A stretch of 64,000 bases of DNA from Harmothoe impar (Eukaryota > Annelida > Polychaeta > Phyllodocida > Polynoidae). Under the pieces are notes generated by a model, which was not told the origin of the DNA, searched no databases, and saw nothing but the letters and a program-made list of their open reading frames with translations. Positions within the stretch are counted from its first letter, which is position 1; the number at the start of each line of letters is the position of its first letter. The stretch covers positions 62,331,946 through 62,395,945 of the forward strand of contig OX381720.1 of NCBI GenBank assembly GCA_947462335.1, in the 5' to 3' direction. This document shows positions 39,900 to 51,584 of the stretch, piece by piece. The translations under genes were made by a program, and so were the position numbers.

Positions 39900-42800
39900 G
39901 TGAAGTGACATCTACACTGGTAGTAACTAACACATGTACCTAGAGATGGCAGGGGACGACAGGTGAAGTGACATCTACACTGGTAGTAACTAACACATGT
40001 ACCTAGAGATGGCAGGGGACGACAGGTGAAGTGACATCTACACTGGTAGTAACTAACACATGTACCTAGAGATGACAGGGGACGACAGGTGAAGTAACAT
40101 CTACACTGGTAGTAACTAACACATGTACCTAGAGATGACAGGGGACGACAGGTGAAGTAACATCTACACTGGTAGTAACTAACACATGTACCTAGAGATG
40201 GCAGGGGACGACAGGTGAAGTAACATCTACACTGGTAGTAACTAACACATGTACCTAGAGATGGCAGGGGACGACAGGTGATGTAACATCTACACTGGTA
40301 GTAACTAACACATGTACCTAGAGATGGCAGGGGACGACAGGTGAAGTAACATCTACACTGGTAGTAACTAACACATGTACCTAGAGATGGCAGGGGACGA
40401 CAGGTGATGTAACATCTACACTGGTAGTAACTAACACATGTACCTAGAGATGACAGGGGACGACAGGTGAAGTAACATCTACACTGGTAGTAACTAACAC
40501 ATGTACCTAGAGATGACAGGGGACGACAGGTGAAGTAACATCTACACTGGTAGTAACTAACACATGTACCTAGAGATGACAGGGGACGACAGGTGAAGTA
40601 ACATCTACACTGGTAGTAACTAACACATGCACCTAGAGATGACGGGGGACGACAGGTGAAGTAACATCTACACTGGTAGTAACTAACACATGCACCTAGA
40701 GATGGCAGGGGACGACAGGTGAAGTAACATCTACACTGGTAGTAACTAACACATGCACCTAGAGATGACGGGGGACGACAGGTGAAGTAACATCTACACT
40801 GGTAGTAACTAACACATGTACCTAGAGATGACAGGGGACGACAGGTGATGTAACATCTACACTGGTAGTAACTAACACATGCACCTAGAGATGACAGGGG
40901 ACGACAGGTGAAGTAACATCTACACTGGTAGTAACTAACACATGCACCTAGAGATGACGGGACGACAGGTGAAGTAACATCTACACTGGTAGTAACTAAC
41001 ACATGCACCTAGAGATGACAGGGGACGACAGGTGAAGTAACATCTACACTGGTAGTAACTAACACATGCACCTAGAGATGGCAGGGGACGACAGGTGAAG
41101 TAACATCTACACTGGTAGTAACTAACACATGCACCTAGAGATGGCAGGGGACGACAGGTGAAGTAACATCTACACTGGTAGTAACTAACACATGCACCTA
41201 GAGATGACAGGGGACGACAGGTGAAGTAACATCTACACTGGTAGTAACTAACACATGCACCTAGAGATGACAGGGGACGACAGGTGAAGTAACATCTACA
41301 CTGGTAGTAACTAACACATGCACCTAGAGATGACAGGGGACGACAGGTGAAGTAACATCTACACTGGTAGTTACTAACACATGCACCTAGAGATGACAGG
41401 GGACGACAGGTGAAGTAACATCTACACTGGTAGTAACTAACACATGCACCTAGAGATGACAGGGGACGACAGGTGAAGTAACATCTACACTGGTAGTAAC
41501 TAACACATGCACCTAGAGATGACAGGGGACGACAGGTGAAGTAACATCTACACTGGTAGTTACTAACACATGCACCTAGAGATGACAGGGGACGACAGGT
41601 GAAGTAACATCTACACTTGTAGTAACTAACACATGCACCTAGAGATGACAGGGGACGACAGGTGAAGTAACATCTACACTGGTAGTAACTAACACATGCA
41701 CCTAGAGATGGCAGGGGACGACAGGTGAAGTAACATCTACACTGGTAGTAACTAACACATGCACCTAGAGATGACAGGGGACGACAGGTGAAGTAACATC
41801 TACACTGGTAGTAACTAACACATGTACCTAGAGATGGCAGGGGACGACAGGTGAAGTAACATCTACACTGGTAGTAACTAACACATGTACCTAGAGATGG
41901 CAGGGGACGACAGGTGAAGTAACATCTACACTGGTAGTAACTAACACATGTACCTAGAGATGGCAGGGGACGACAGGTGAAGTAACATCTACACTGGTAG
42001 TAACTAACACATGTACCTAGAGATGACAGGGGACGACAGGTGAAGTAACATCTACACTGGTAGTAACTAACACATGTACCTAGAGATGACAGGGGACGAC
42101 AGGTGATGTAACATCTACACTGGTAGTAACTAACACATGTACCTAGAGATGACAGGGGACGACAGGTGAAGTAACATCTACACTGGTAGTAACTAACACA
42201 TGCACCTAGAGATGACAGGGGACGACAGGTGATGTAACATCTACACTGGTAGTAACTAACACATGCACCTAGAGATGACAGGGGACGACAGGTGAAGTAA
42301 CATCTACACTGGTAGTAACTAACACATGCACCTAGAGATGACGGGACGACAGGTGAAGTAACATCTACACTGGTAGTAACTAACACATGCACCTAGAGAT
42401 GACAGGGGACGACAGGTGAAGTAACATCTACACTGGTAGTAACTAACACATGCACCTAGAGATGACAGGGGACGACAGGTGAAGTAACATCTACACTGGT
42501 AGTAACTAACACATGCACCTAGAGATGGCAGGGGACGACAGGTGAAGTAACATCTACACTTGTAGTAACTAACACATGCACCTAGAGATGACAGGGGACG
42601 ACAGGTGAAGTAACATCTACACTGGTAGTAACTAACACATGCACCTAGAGATGACAGGGGACGACAGGTGAAGTAACATCTACACTTGTAGTAACTAACA
42701 CATGCACCTAGAGATGACAGGGGACGACAGGTGATGTAACATCTACACTGGTAGTAACTAACACATGCACCTAGAGATGGCAGGGGACGACAGGTGAAGT

Positions 42801-43143
42801 AACATCTACACTGGTAGTAACTAACACATGCACCTAGAGATGACAGGAGACGACAGGTGATGTAACATCTACACTGGTAGTAACTAACACATGCACCTAG
42901 AGATGGCAGGGGACGACAGGTGATGTAACATCTACACTGGTAGTAACTAACACATGTACCTAGAGATGGCAGGGGACGACAGGTGATGTAACATCTACAC
43001 TGGTAGTAACTAACACATGTACCTAGAGATGACAGGGGACGACAGGTGAAGTAACATCTACACTGGTAGTAACTAACACATGTACCTAGAGATGACAGGG
43101 GACGACAGGTGAAGTAACATCTACACTGGTAGTAACTAACACA
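39871..43143. repeat. 63-bp minisatellite containing a 5' splice site
   Basis: About 52 units of ATGTACCTAGAGATGGCAGG, GGACGACAGGTGAAGTAACA, TCTACACTGGTAGTAACTAA and CAC. The first unit is the real exon end, so every unit repeats exon tail, GT donor and first intron bases. Two units lack 2 bp (at about 40951 and 42335), 1384 bp apart (22 units). The minus-strand frames of 415 and 485 codons exist because 63 is divisible by three. Confidence 0.97.
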
Positions 43144-43241
43144 TTAAAGTGGCATTCTCACCGAGCGTTGCCCACTCACAATTCTAGTACTGTTCTAGTC
43201 TGCTATGTGGTAAGTGCGAGTGGTGAGAATGCCCCTTTAAG
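43143..43241. repeat. Short TTAA-flanked hairpin MITE, family P
   Basis: TTAAAGTGGCATTCTCACC and GGTGAGAATGCCCCTTTAA are inverted ends, with inner GCCCACTCACAATTCTAGTA. It begins exactly where the 63-bp array stops. Fragments lie at about 1412, 9917 and 59239. Confidence 0.8.
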
Positions 43242-43587
43242 GGCTCTCAACAGGTTGGTTAAAATTCACATATATGCATGCATAACTTAACACAGATATG
43301 TTGAGACTATACATATTATATACCAAATTCTAAAAATGGAACTAATTTGATAGAAACATTAAATATGATCAATGGGTAGTAGTGACTAATGTTATTGTCA
43401 TATGGATGATGGTATCTCCATTAAATTAGACAGATGTTATGGTCCAGGTTAAAAGATGGTCAGTCATTTAACAGTAGTCAATGATAGGTTTCTGATTCAT
43501 GTAAAAATAAATAAGTGGTTTTTCATCAAACATAATTATGTTATATTATATTACATTATATTGGGGTATATTACAAATTAAACTTTA
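43242..43587. other. No gene seen
   Basis: AT-rich and unassigned. Confidence 0.4.
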
Positions 43588-43806
43588 AGGACACATGTCG
43601 CTAAAAGATGACATTTGTTGTCATGATGCGCCAATGCAGCCCCAGCGCTGCATTGGTGCATCATGCAGACCCTTTGGCAGTGTCTCAACCTCATAAGGTC
43701 AGCATGATGCTTGAATGCAGCACTGGCGAGTTACTCGCAAGGCTGCATTCGTGCATCACGACGACCAAGGGCATGATGCATGAAAGCATCATGCCATTCT
43801 TAAACC
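43588..43806. repeat. Double-hairpin MITE, family A
   Basis: GACACATGTCGCTAAAAGAT at the left, the hairpins CAATGCAGCCCCAGCGCTGCATTG and CACTGGCGAGTTACTCGCAA, and GCATCATGCCATTCTTAAA at the right. Confidence 0.75.
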
Positions 43807-44749
43807 TCCTATATAATTTGGCAAACCTGCATTTTCTTCATTTGTATCTCAGATGATTGCATACTCCTTTCCTTCTTATGATCTGTCATTTATTTTGGCA
43901 AGAGATTCCTTTTGAAAATCACTTTGTGAAATAAAAATACTTTATAAATTCAAAAAATATTTGCAATACAAGACCCCAATTCCAACTTTTATTTCTATTC
44001 TGGTGAGGTTTGCTGGATATAATGCTGGAAGCATTTTATTTTTCCTGATCTATATCTTTGAATTTAGCACAGTTAAAAGAGAAGATAAAGATCCTACCAG
44101 TACACTGTGCTAAGGAGACTATTCATAGATATGAAGAAAATAAACTATCTATATGATTATATATCTGAGGTAGTATGGCAGCTTTAAAGTGAGTATATCC
44201 GATATCAGGGACTCAAACATAGGAGACAGTACTTTCTTTCCTACATAATCTATTCATACTCATTATTTTGCTCAAATTTGATCTTTTTGGCAAAAGATGT
44301 ACAATGGAAAGAATAAAAGTGTAGACAATCTTATTCTTCCCATTCAATGTAGCCACTTAACGGGCAGCAAAGTGCTCTAATACATGCCCTTTATCGTCAT
44401 GATGCAGGAATGCAGCCCTGGTGAGTTACTCGCCAGTCAAGTTTCATACCGATCCTATACTACTTATATAACAGCATCAGGACACAGGAGAAAATCGCGC
44501 ACCAACCCTGGCATACGGGTCTCCCGCTGGGCAACTCCCCATACCTTCACCACTGATGTAGTTGAAATTCACCTGCGATCTACCTTTGACTTTACGTTTA
44601 TGCGATTATAACTCGCTGGTAATCGCCTTCCCGATCACATAGATGTCTTTGGTTAGTTGGTACGAAAACAATTAAAGTTTTCAAACCCAAAACAGTGAGA
44701 TGCCTCATTGGCTTAGCACTGCCGCTGCTCACGGACAATTGGCGGTAAT
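43807..44749. other. No gene seen; partial family A piece
   Basis: AT-rich. A family A fragment lies at about 44355-44445 (CAGCCCTGGTGAGTTACTCG). The stretch 44450-44650 has moderate GC but no splice-bounded frame. Confidence 0.4.
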
Positions 44750-45010
44750 ATGACGCAGTACATGGTGCGCCGCCTGGTGAGGGGCACATGCACTGCTGGT
44801 CGTTTTCTAGTATGGGGTTGAGACACTCCCCATCCCCAGGAGTGAAAAATGCTTGATGCGGTATCAATGAAGTTGGTCTTTATGTTTATTTTTTGATTTA
44901 ATGCTAGAAGATAAAGGAAATTCAACAACCCTCGGGCGTGGCCAATTCCATTAAATACAGCCACATTGTATTCAAATTTCCATGTGGGACATTGAAGACG
45001 GCTCTGGACT
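44750..45010. repeat. Palindromic element, family J, partial
   Basis: GGTTGAGACACTCCCCATCC, then GCGGTATCAATGAAGTTGG, TTAAATACAGCCACATTGTA and GACATTGAAGACGGC follow the same order as the 5770-6205 element. Confidence 0.45.
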
Positions 45011-45481
45011 GTAATTAGATTTGAATTAGTGGTTTTTACATTTGTGTGTTTTGTCCTCCTTTACCTGCCTCAAATGACATGCTACCGTAAAACCTCGCCT
45101 AAAAAATAAATTTTATATTAGTTGCTGTTTTTTCCCATATAAGCCGAATCTTTCTCCCAAAATCGGGATTCGGTGGCGTTTTAATACAGCGAACTAAAAG
45201 AGAAAACGATTTTTGAACCTTTTTGTATAAGCCCATATTTTTTCTCAAACTAAGGGTCCGGCTTATAATAGGTGACTGAACAATTTCGAGGTGACTGAAA
45301 TAGGTGACTGAACAAAATTCTGACCCGCTCACACAAAAATCCACAGACTCCCCCGCCCCGTTGTTACAAAATGATCACTCCCTTATAACGGCATCTTCTG
45401 GGGTTCATTATCAAGTGATACACGTGTTGATGAATGAATACAGCCACGTGGCACAAGTCGTATGTAGTGTTAATTTGTTGA
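45011..45481. other. No gene seen
   Basis: Holds CATATAAGCCGAATC and CGGCTTATAATAGGTG, remains of a palindromic repeat, and the family C end ACAAAATGATCACTCCCTTA at 45366-45385. Confidence 0.4.
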
Positions 45482-45712
45482 ACCCTTTAAGGATGGCATA
45501 ATGCATTAATGTATCACCCTTGGTCGCTATAATGCATGAATGCAGGCCTGCCGAGTAACTCGCCAGTGATTCAAGCATCATGCTGACCCTTCGGGTTGAG
45601 ACCAAGGTGTTGGCATGATGCACCAATGCAGCACCAGTGAGTTACTCACCAGGCCTGCATTGGTGCATTTGGACGACAAATGTCATCTTTTAGCAAGAGG
45701 CCGTCCTTAAAG
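45482..45712. repeat. Double-hairpin MITE, family A
   Basis: CCCTTTAAGGATGGCATAAT at the left, GAGGCCGTCCTTAAAGAG at the right, two hairpins between, the second CACCAGTGAGTTACTCACCA. Confidence 0.8.
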
Positions 45713-46297
45713 AGATACATTTTACAAAACGCCTTGGGGTTGCTGCTGTCCCAGATTGGTCTCTTAGCTACAGTCATCAATATAAGAAATAAAAATAAGG
45801 CATGCATGTTCATGTTAACAAGTGCTTATTCTGCAAATTGAGTTTGAGTTTGAGTTTAAATAGCCTTTATTTCTCACATATCTTTGATGATTACATACAT
45901 TTCTCCGTGGGTTTTCATGTATATGAAGAAAACAGGCAGGCTGCTTTTAGGATTATGCATCCCATTTGTGGCAGCAACCTTAGACCTTAGAAATTGAATA
46001 TAAATATAAAAAGTACAATACTATTAAATGTGTCTCCACTGAATATCAGCAGCGTCTGATTCTTCTTAAGACAGGGTAGATTCACCATGATTCGGACACA
46101 TGCCCTGAAATTTAAACTTAATTATGTACGATAAGACTTCTAGTGGTTTCCAGTTGGGAAAATAATGAATCTAAACTTTATCATTATTCACAAATCAAGA
46201 GATTAGAATGATTGAATAAACGGACATTTCTCAAGGTATGTGTCCGACTCAAGGTGACTCTACCCTAGGTCTGCATTAAGATCTGCATGTGGGGTAT
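45713..46297. other. No gene seen
   Basis: AT-rich, with an inverted pair at about 46070-46255: GACAGGGTAGATTCACC and GGTGACTCTACCCTAGGTC, plus a GGACACATGCC / GTATGTGTCC pair. A decayed palindromic element. Confidence 0.4.
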
Positions 46298-46517
46298 TCA
46301 TATACGGGACTAGTGCTAATATTATGCTATGGGGGCCGCCATCTTGGCTCAGAGCAATGCATTGTAGTTGGACCCCCGACTCCAGAGCAGTGCATCATGG
46401 GAGAATTTCTTATCAGTCCCTTTGTTCAAGCTGTGAGGAGAGGGGATTAGCCTGATAAGGAGATGAGGTTTAGCCCCCGACTACCTGAGGTACCAGGATG
46501 TGCTTGTCCCGTATAGA
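46298..46517. mobile_element. MITE, family G
   Basis: TATACGGGACTAGTGC at the left and GTGCTTGTCCCGTATA at the right. Interior GGCCGCCATCTTGGCTCAGA. Confidence 0.85.
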
Positions 46518-46703
46518 GGCCAACAACTAGTTCACACCTGAGTCTAGCTCTCTACACCTATACATGGATGACAGTAGAGACTTTTTTTCTTGCAAGTGCT
46601 GATTATGAAGTCAGCCTAAGTTGGCCTCACCAGTGGAGAATACTGAGTAGTGTCGGGGCCCTGGGCAAGGCACACGAGGACCAAGGCATATTAAAGTCTA
46701 GTC

Positions 46704-47160
46704 ACTAACCCTTAAAGGGCGGCATGATACCTTAATGCATCATGCTCTTGGTCGTCATGATGCATGAATGCAGCCCTGGCAAGTATACTCCTGAAGAGGT
46801 GGCATGATGCACCGATGCAGCACTGGCGAGTTACTCGCCGGGGCTGCGTCAGTGCATCATGACGACAAATATCATCTTTTAGCGACATCCGTCCTTAAAG
46901 GGTGAAAGGGCTAACCCTTTAAGGGCGGTATAATGCTCTACAGCACTATTGTCCATTGTCCAGCATGATACATAAATGTAGCACCGGCGGGTAACCCGTC
47001 AGTGCTACATTCATGCCCCATACTTATATTGCGTTGATAAACTGCTGAAAATGCATCATGATGCACCAATGTGATGCTGGCGAGTTACTCACTAGTGCTG
47101 CATTGGTGCATCATAACTAAAGTCATGACGCCTTGAGGTATCACGCCGTCGTTAGAGAGT
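46704..47160. repeat. Two adjacent family A elements
   Basis: First copy AACCCTTAAAGGGCGGCATG to CCGTCCTTAAAGGGT (46704-46902). Second from ACCCTTTAAGGGCGG (about 46914) to CGCCGTCGTTAGAGAGTC. The second has the changed stem GCACCGGCGGGT / ACCCGTCAGTGC at 46977-47008, with matched changes on both sides. Confidence 0.85.
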
Positions 47161-47414
47161 CAATGTGACCCAAGGTGGGTGGATGGTCATCAGAATAACC
47201 TTTTGTTACTCTGACTCTGATTCAAAGAAAGCAAAGAATGGACAACGTTTATGTTAATCTCACCAGGACCTTGCTTGGTCTATCAAAGAACCCTGGGATG
47301 GTTTCTCATCTGTTTATCCCTCAGGTTACAGGTTTAAACTGAGTAGGAGTAGGTGACTGTCTATAAGACAAGGTGTGAGAGAGCTAGACACCCATCATCA
47401 TTCAACCCATATTT

Positions 47415-47830
47415 TCAGAGGGACAGAAAGAAAGGATAGCAAGAGAGATAGAGAGCTAAATGAAGACAGAAAAAAGGGGGACAGAGGGAGACATAGAGAG
47501 ACAGAGAGACAGAGACAGAGAGACACACAGAGATAGTTAGAGAGAGACACACACAGAGAAATAGAGTGATCTATACACATATACAGCTTTTTGAAATAGC
47601 GTATTTCTCAGAAAGACAGAATTTAATGGGAAAACAGTGTTAGAGGAAGAAAGAACCTGAGAGGGATAGAAAGAGACAAACAGAAAAAGACAGATAATGA
47701 GTCAGACAGATAGAAAGACAGACCGAGAGACAGCCAGGGACAGACACAGGGGCAGAAACGGAGGTTAGGACGGACAGAGAGATAATCTCAAAGGGGAGGA
47801 GGGACTGAGAGACTGAGAGAGAGAAATATT
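47415..47830. repeat. (GACAGA)-type purine microsatellite
   Basis: Two purine-rich blocks of GACAGAGAGA words, split by a unique stretch near 47580-47640. Translations of the complement are low-complexity Ser/Leu/Cys. Confidence 0.85.
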
Positions 47831-47921
47831 GGGCTGGGAATGGGGGGGGGGGGCACAATATACAGGAGTGAAGGAACTCGGTGTGTGGATGTGTACCACC
47901 ACTACCAGGAGCTGACAGCCA

Positions 47922-48214
47922 CACAGAGAAAAGAAACAGCACCAAAAGGGAGTCCAGCTTGCCTCCAGAATGACTCCTCTCTCTAGGGGTGTCCAGATCG
48001 CCTAAGGGAGCCTAGGTGACTCTCTGGCTGACCTAAGGGAGTCACTTGGGGAGTCATATAGCTCTCTGCGTCATATGACTCTCTCTGGTGGCTGCCTTAG
48101 GTCAGCCAGAGAGTCACCTAGGCTCCCTAAGGTAGCCTGGACTCCCCTAAAGATGGGAGTCATTCTGGAGGCAACCTGGACTCCCATTTGACGCTGTTTC
48201 TTCTCTCTGTGCAC
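47922..48214. repeat. Family H element, near-complete
   Basis: ACACAGAGAAAAGAAACAGC, AAAAGGGAGTCCAGCTTGCC and TCCAGAATGACTCC at the left. GGAGTCATTCTGGAGGCAAC, TGGACTCCCATTTGACGCTG and TTTCTTCTCTCTGTG at the right. The inner GGTGACTCTCTGGCTGACCT / AGGTCAGCCAGAGAGTCACC is a perfect 20-bp pair. Confidence 0.85.
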
Positions 48215-48223
48215 ACTGGAAAG

Positions 48224-48574
48224 GTTGAAAGGTTTAGTCAGTACAGACTAACCCAGGTTGGTCATATGAGTGTTAGTCACAATGACAAAGTTATGTTCAA
48301 AAATGACCAAGGGGTCAGTCAGTAGTGGCTAACTTAGGTCCATCATTGGTGTGTTGTATTTGTATACCACTAGTTGGGGCCACCTGTGATGACCACTCAG
48401 TGGCTCCCCCTGGAACTAAAAAGACTAAGGTGGGTTGGTCAGTAGTGACCAACCTGACAATAATAACTAATCTAAGTTTGTCGTATAGGGAGCCAAAAAA
48501 TGACTAACTAGGTTAGGCACTAGTGACTGAGAGGTTGGGCGTATAGGGAGCCTAGGAATATCAGTGCATGAGCT
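48224..48574. repeat. MITE, family I
   Basis: Inverse copy of 34237-34593 with only a few substitutions. Ends ACTGGAAAGGTTGAAAGG and AGCCTAGGAATATCAGTG. Confidence 0.85.
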
Positions 48575-48590
48575 GTGGGACGATGCATGG

Positions 48591-48601
48591 TGTGTGTGTG
48601 G

Positions 48602-48641
<40 letters not shown>

Positions 48642-48667
48642 CTGTGTGTATGTGTATGTGTGTGTGT

Positions 48668-48706
<39 letters not shown>
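48591..48706. repeat. (GT)n microsatellite
   Basis: About 115 bp of GT repeats, interrupted by GGC and TAT. Translations give His/Thr repeats and are not genes. Confidence 0.95.
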
Positions 48707-48948
48707 TTGCTGTGGTAGGACAGTGCGTTCTGGGACCACGTGACCATACCACATACCTCCATGAGTAAGGAGTCGTCAGAACCTCCCCCCCCCCTGTAGT
48801 CGTCTCCTCCAGGGTGCTGCACCATAACAACACACCTGCAGCTCACAGCTACCTGCGGATACAAGAGTACCTGATACCACAACAACACACCTGCACCTGG
48901 GGAGACAACAGGACAGTACCAATACTATACTGCGGCTACTGCTAACAG

Positions 48949-49090
48949 TACACACTGTGGAGGGTCCCTGGGACACCTCTTACTGCCGTACTGCCGCTCA
49001 GAGGTTACTTACTACTTACTGCCATTAGGATATCCAGCTACATTATACGCCATTTGGGGTTGTGTGTGATACATAAGGAGGCTGGATCGG
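48949..49090 (+). other. Duplicated segment with splice-like borders, copy 1
   Basis: Acceptor-like TACTGCTAACAG precedes TACACACTG. A donor GATCGG|GTAAGC ends the segment. One frame is open for 47 codons. The part TACTGCCATTAGGATATCCAGC and the following 90 bp match 50004-50113. A non-coding exon or a dispersed repeat is equally possible. Confidence 0.25.
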
Positions 49091-49158
49091 GTAAGCGTTC
49101 TTGTCATATGTCTCTATAAAGTATACCTTATCCCCGGTACTTATCATCACATAGCTGC

Positions 49159-49487
49159 AGCTCACAAAACCACAGGTTTTAACAAGACCTCAGCTTGGCG
49201 AGTGACATGGCTGTATAGGGTATCATGGGAAGGTGTGCAACTAGAAGTCCAAGGTGAAGAATGGACGTGTAAAATAGACTCTACATACCACTAGTGTGTA
49301 CTGCAGTCCCTAGGGTATGCACTTAGCACCATCTAGTGCATATTGGTAATAATGTAGAGTCTAATTCACGTCTTTGTCACTTCCATACTTCACCTTGGAC
49401 TTTTAGTTGCACACCTTTCCATGATAACCTATACAGCCATGTCACTCGCCAAGCTGAGGTCTTGTTTAAACCTGTGCACAGAACAGA
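49159..49487. repeat. Long palindrome, arms about 125 bp
   Basis: TAACAAGACCTCAGCTTGGC through TAGACTCTACAT at the left pair with ATGTAGAGTCTA through GCCAAGCTGAGGTCTTGTTT at the right. Spacer about 65 bp with its own inverted words (TACCACTAGTG / CACCATCTAGTG). Non-coding. Confidence 0.9.
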
Positions 49488-49737
49488 GTACCCTGTGGGA
49501 ACACAATTAAGTTCACCATTGAATCAACATTGAATCAACATTGACAACCAGATTTTAAAGTGTTTTATTAGGTGATTAATCACATATCAGCAATTACAAG
49601 TTGTCAATCCTGATTCAATGCTCTGTGCTCACTGGGTAGGGATACACTAGGACACTATACTGTAAATAGTCAAAGTAAGAATACGTCCATGTATACTGTA
49701 AACCAGCAGTATATCCGAATGCCCATGTAGAGTAGTA

Positions 49738-49957
49738 CCGTGGTAACAGGACTAGCACATCCTAGTAACTCAGGTAGTCGGGGGCTAAACCTCCATCTCT
49801 TATCAGGCTAATCCCCTCCCCTCACACCTAGAACAAAGGTGCTGATAAGAAATTCACCCATGATGCACTGTTCTGGAGTCGGGGGCCTAACCACAATGCA
49901 TTGCTCTGAGCCAAGATGGCGGGCCCAATAGCCTAATACGCTAGTCCCGTATACTGT
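49738..49957. mobile_element. MITE, family G, inverse copy
   Basis: ACAGGACTAGCACATCCTAG at the left and TACGCTAGTCCCGTATA at the right. The left terminal repeat is decayed. Interior is GAGCCAAGATGGCGGGCCC. Confidence 0.85.
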
Positions 49958-50003
49958 AAACCAGCCGTAGATTCTACTGCTGAGCTACCTCAACTACTAA
50001 CAG

Positions 50004-50113
50004 TGTACCTACTGCCATTAGGATACCCAGCTACAGCAAGCAGCATTAGGGACAGTGTGTGGGAGGTAGCTGCATTAGGAGGCTGTATTGGGGAAGTGTT
50101 GTTATATCTCTCT
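50004..50113 (+). other. Duplicated segment with splice-like borders, copy 2
   Basis: CAACTACTAACAG precedes it and TCT|GTAAGTAT follows it. The open frame reads YLLPLGYPATASSIRDSVWE, then VAALGGCIGEVLLYLS. Homologous to the second half of 48949-49090, but there the equivalent frame has a TGA and the donor lies elsewhere. Coding potential is doubtful. Confidence 0.25.
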
Positions 50114-50127
50114 GTAAGTATATATAA

Positions 50128-50425
50128 GGCTGTGTCTCACAAACTTGGGCCAATGATTTCATCTCTGACCGGGTGCCAGCTCTGACTGGGTGCCAGCTCT
50201 GACCGGCCTGAATAAAAACGGGTTATTTAGGGCAGATGATGATAAAAATGGGCAACTAATTACTAGTTTAAAGAGCTATAACATCCATTAACCTTTTCAG
50301 TCAAATTCTATCTACATCTGCCCTAAATAACACGTTTTTATTCAGGCTGGTCAGAGCTGGCACCCGGTCAGAGCTGGCACCCGGTCAGAGACAAAAACAT
50401 TGGCCCAAGTTCGTGAGACACAGCC
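50128..50425. mobile_element. Foldback-like element, family D, balanced arms
   Basis: GGCTGTGTCTCACAAACTTG and CAAGTTCGTGAGACACAGCC are the ends. Two CTCTGACCGGGTGCCAG-type units in each arm. Inner stem GGGTTATTTAGGGCAGATG pairs with CATCTGCCCTAAATAAC. Target duplication ATAA (50124-50127, 50426-50429). Closest to the 18852 copy. Confidence 0.92.
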
Positions 50426-50727
50426 ATAAGTCCTCCACTCCAGAGGTTGCCATTTCACATGCAAAGTCTGTCCGAGAGCTTATTGTGTCCCCAGGGTATT
50501 GCCCTCTCTGTCAAGTTAATTTAAATCTAGATTTTCTCAGAATATCTGCAGGTTTTAAAGGAAAGAGAAGTATTCATCAAAAGGACACAATCATTGACAT
50601 CCATGAGTACTCACCATGTCTTTCAAACTTGGTAAAAAAAAAGCTGAGAATATTGAGACTGAAATAGAATCAACAAAGAGAGAAAACCTCGAGGACCTGG
50701 TAGAAAGATTGAAAGCTACAGAGACAA

Positions 50728-50943
50728 AAAGGCGTAGCATCAAAGGGAGTCCAGGGTGCCTCCAGAATGACTCCCCTCTCTACGGGAGCCCAGGTCACCT
50801 AAGGGAGCCTAGGTAACTCTCTGGCTGACCTATGGGAGTCACCTGCAAGAGTCATATATCTCTCTGGGTCATATTACTCCCCTGGGGGAGTCATTCTGGA
50901 GGCAACCTGGGCTCCCTTTTGACGCTGTTTCTTCTCTCTGTGA
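50728..50943. repeat. Family H element
   Basis: ACAGAGACAAAAAGGCGTAG at the left, with GGAGTCCAGGGTGCCTCCAG. At the right GGAGTCATTCTGGAGGCAAC and TTTTGACGCTGTTTCTTCTC. Confidence 0.8.
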
Positions 50944-51584
50944 ACTCTCCTTGTATATCACCAAGTGTACACTCTATATAGCATCAGGATGGTCAGGCAA
51001 TGTTGGCATTAGGGTAGCAGGGGAGAATATATTAATGCTGGACTCGCCTCTCATAGTCTGACAACGCTGATGGGAATCCAGTCCTTGGTACTATAGACTT
51101 GGAGGTAGATACTTGGATTTGGAACTCCCAGTACAAATATAGCTCTATTGCCATTCACACAATACTATAGTGCATGACTATAATTACTTCTATATTGGAA
51201 TCCCGTAAATTCTCGGGTATAAGCTGCGGCTTGTATGCGAGTCAGACCGCCTTTCTTAAAGTTATAGGAGCGCGACTTAAATGCCAGCTCGTCCTTTTGA
51301 GTCCTTTTGAGTAAGGCATTAGTCATGTGTTGTTTCGCCTCAGTCATTCTTCAATAGCACTTGGTCATGCCTGACCAATGTCCCTATGACTAACCTGGGA
51401 TAGCCACTACAGACTAAGGGCCGGGGCTATTAGATTATCTGTGTAGGATCAGCCTGTGGGGTCTCATTTTACCATAATAATGAATGGTCTGTGCTCTGCA
51501 GGTTTGATAGCCTATACCTGAGCCCTTAAAGGACTGCAAAGTGCTCTTGTTTGTAAGGGTGCATAAATATGCCTCTTCATGGGT
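50944..51584. other. No gene seen; family I fragment
   Basis: A family I fragment (GGTCATGCCTGACCAATGTC... 51362-51420) and an ATTCTCGGGTATAAGC word. No exon. Confidence 0.4.

Noticed and set aside
39761..42392. Two minus-strand open frames of 415 and 485 codons with CVSYYQCRCYFTCRPLSSLG repeats
   Set aside because: They are the antisense translation of the 63-bp minisatellite. The period is divisible by three and the unit has no stop on that strand. The frame breaks only at the 61-bp units.
48467..48888. His/Thr-repeat and Ser/Leu-repeat frames (also 47398-47945, 55434-56032, 58630-59239)
   Set aside because: Translations of GT and GACAGA microsatellites.
48780..48950. Terminal exon after poly-C acceptor at about 48800 joined to the 39708 exon
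   Set aside because: In the required phase it reads only about nine codons before a stop. The open alternative frame does not match the phase.
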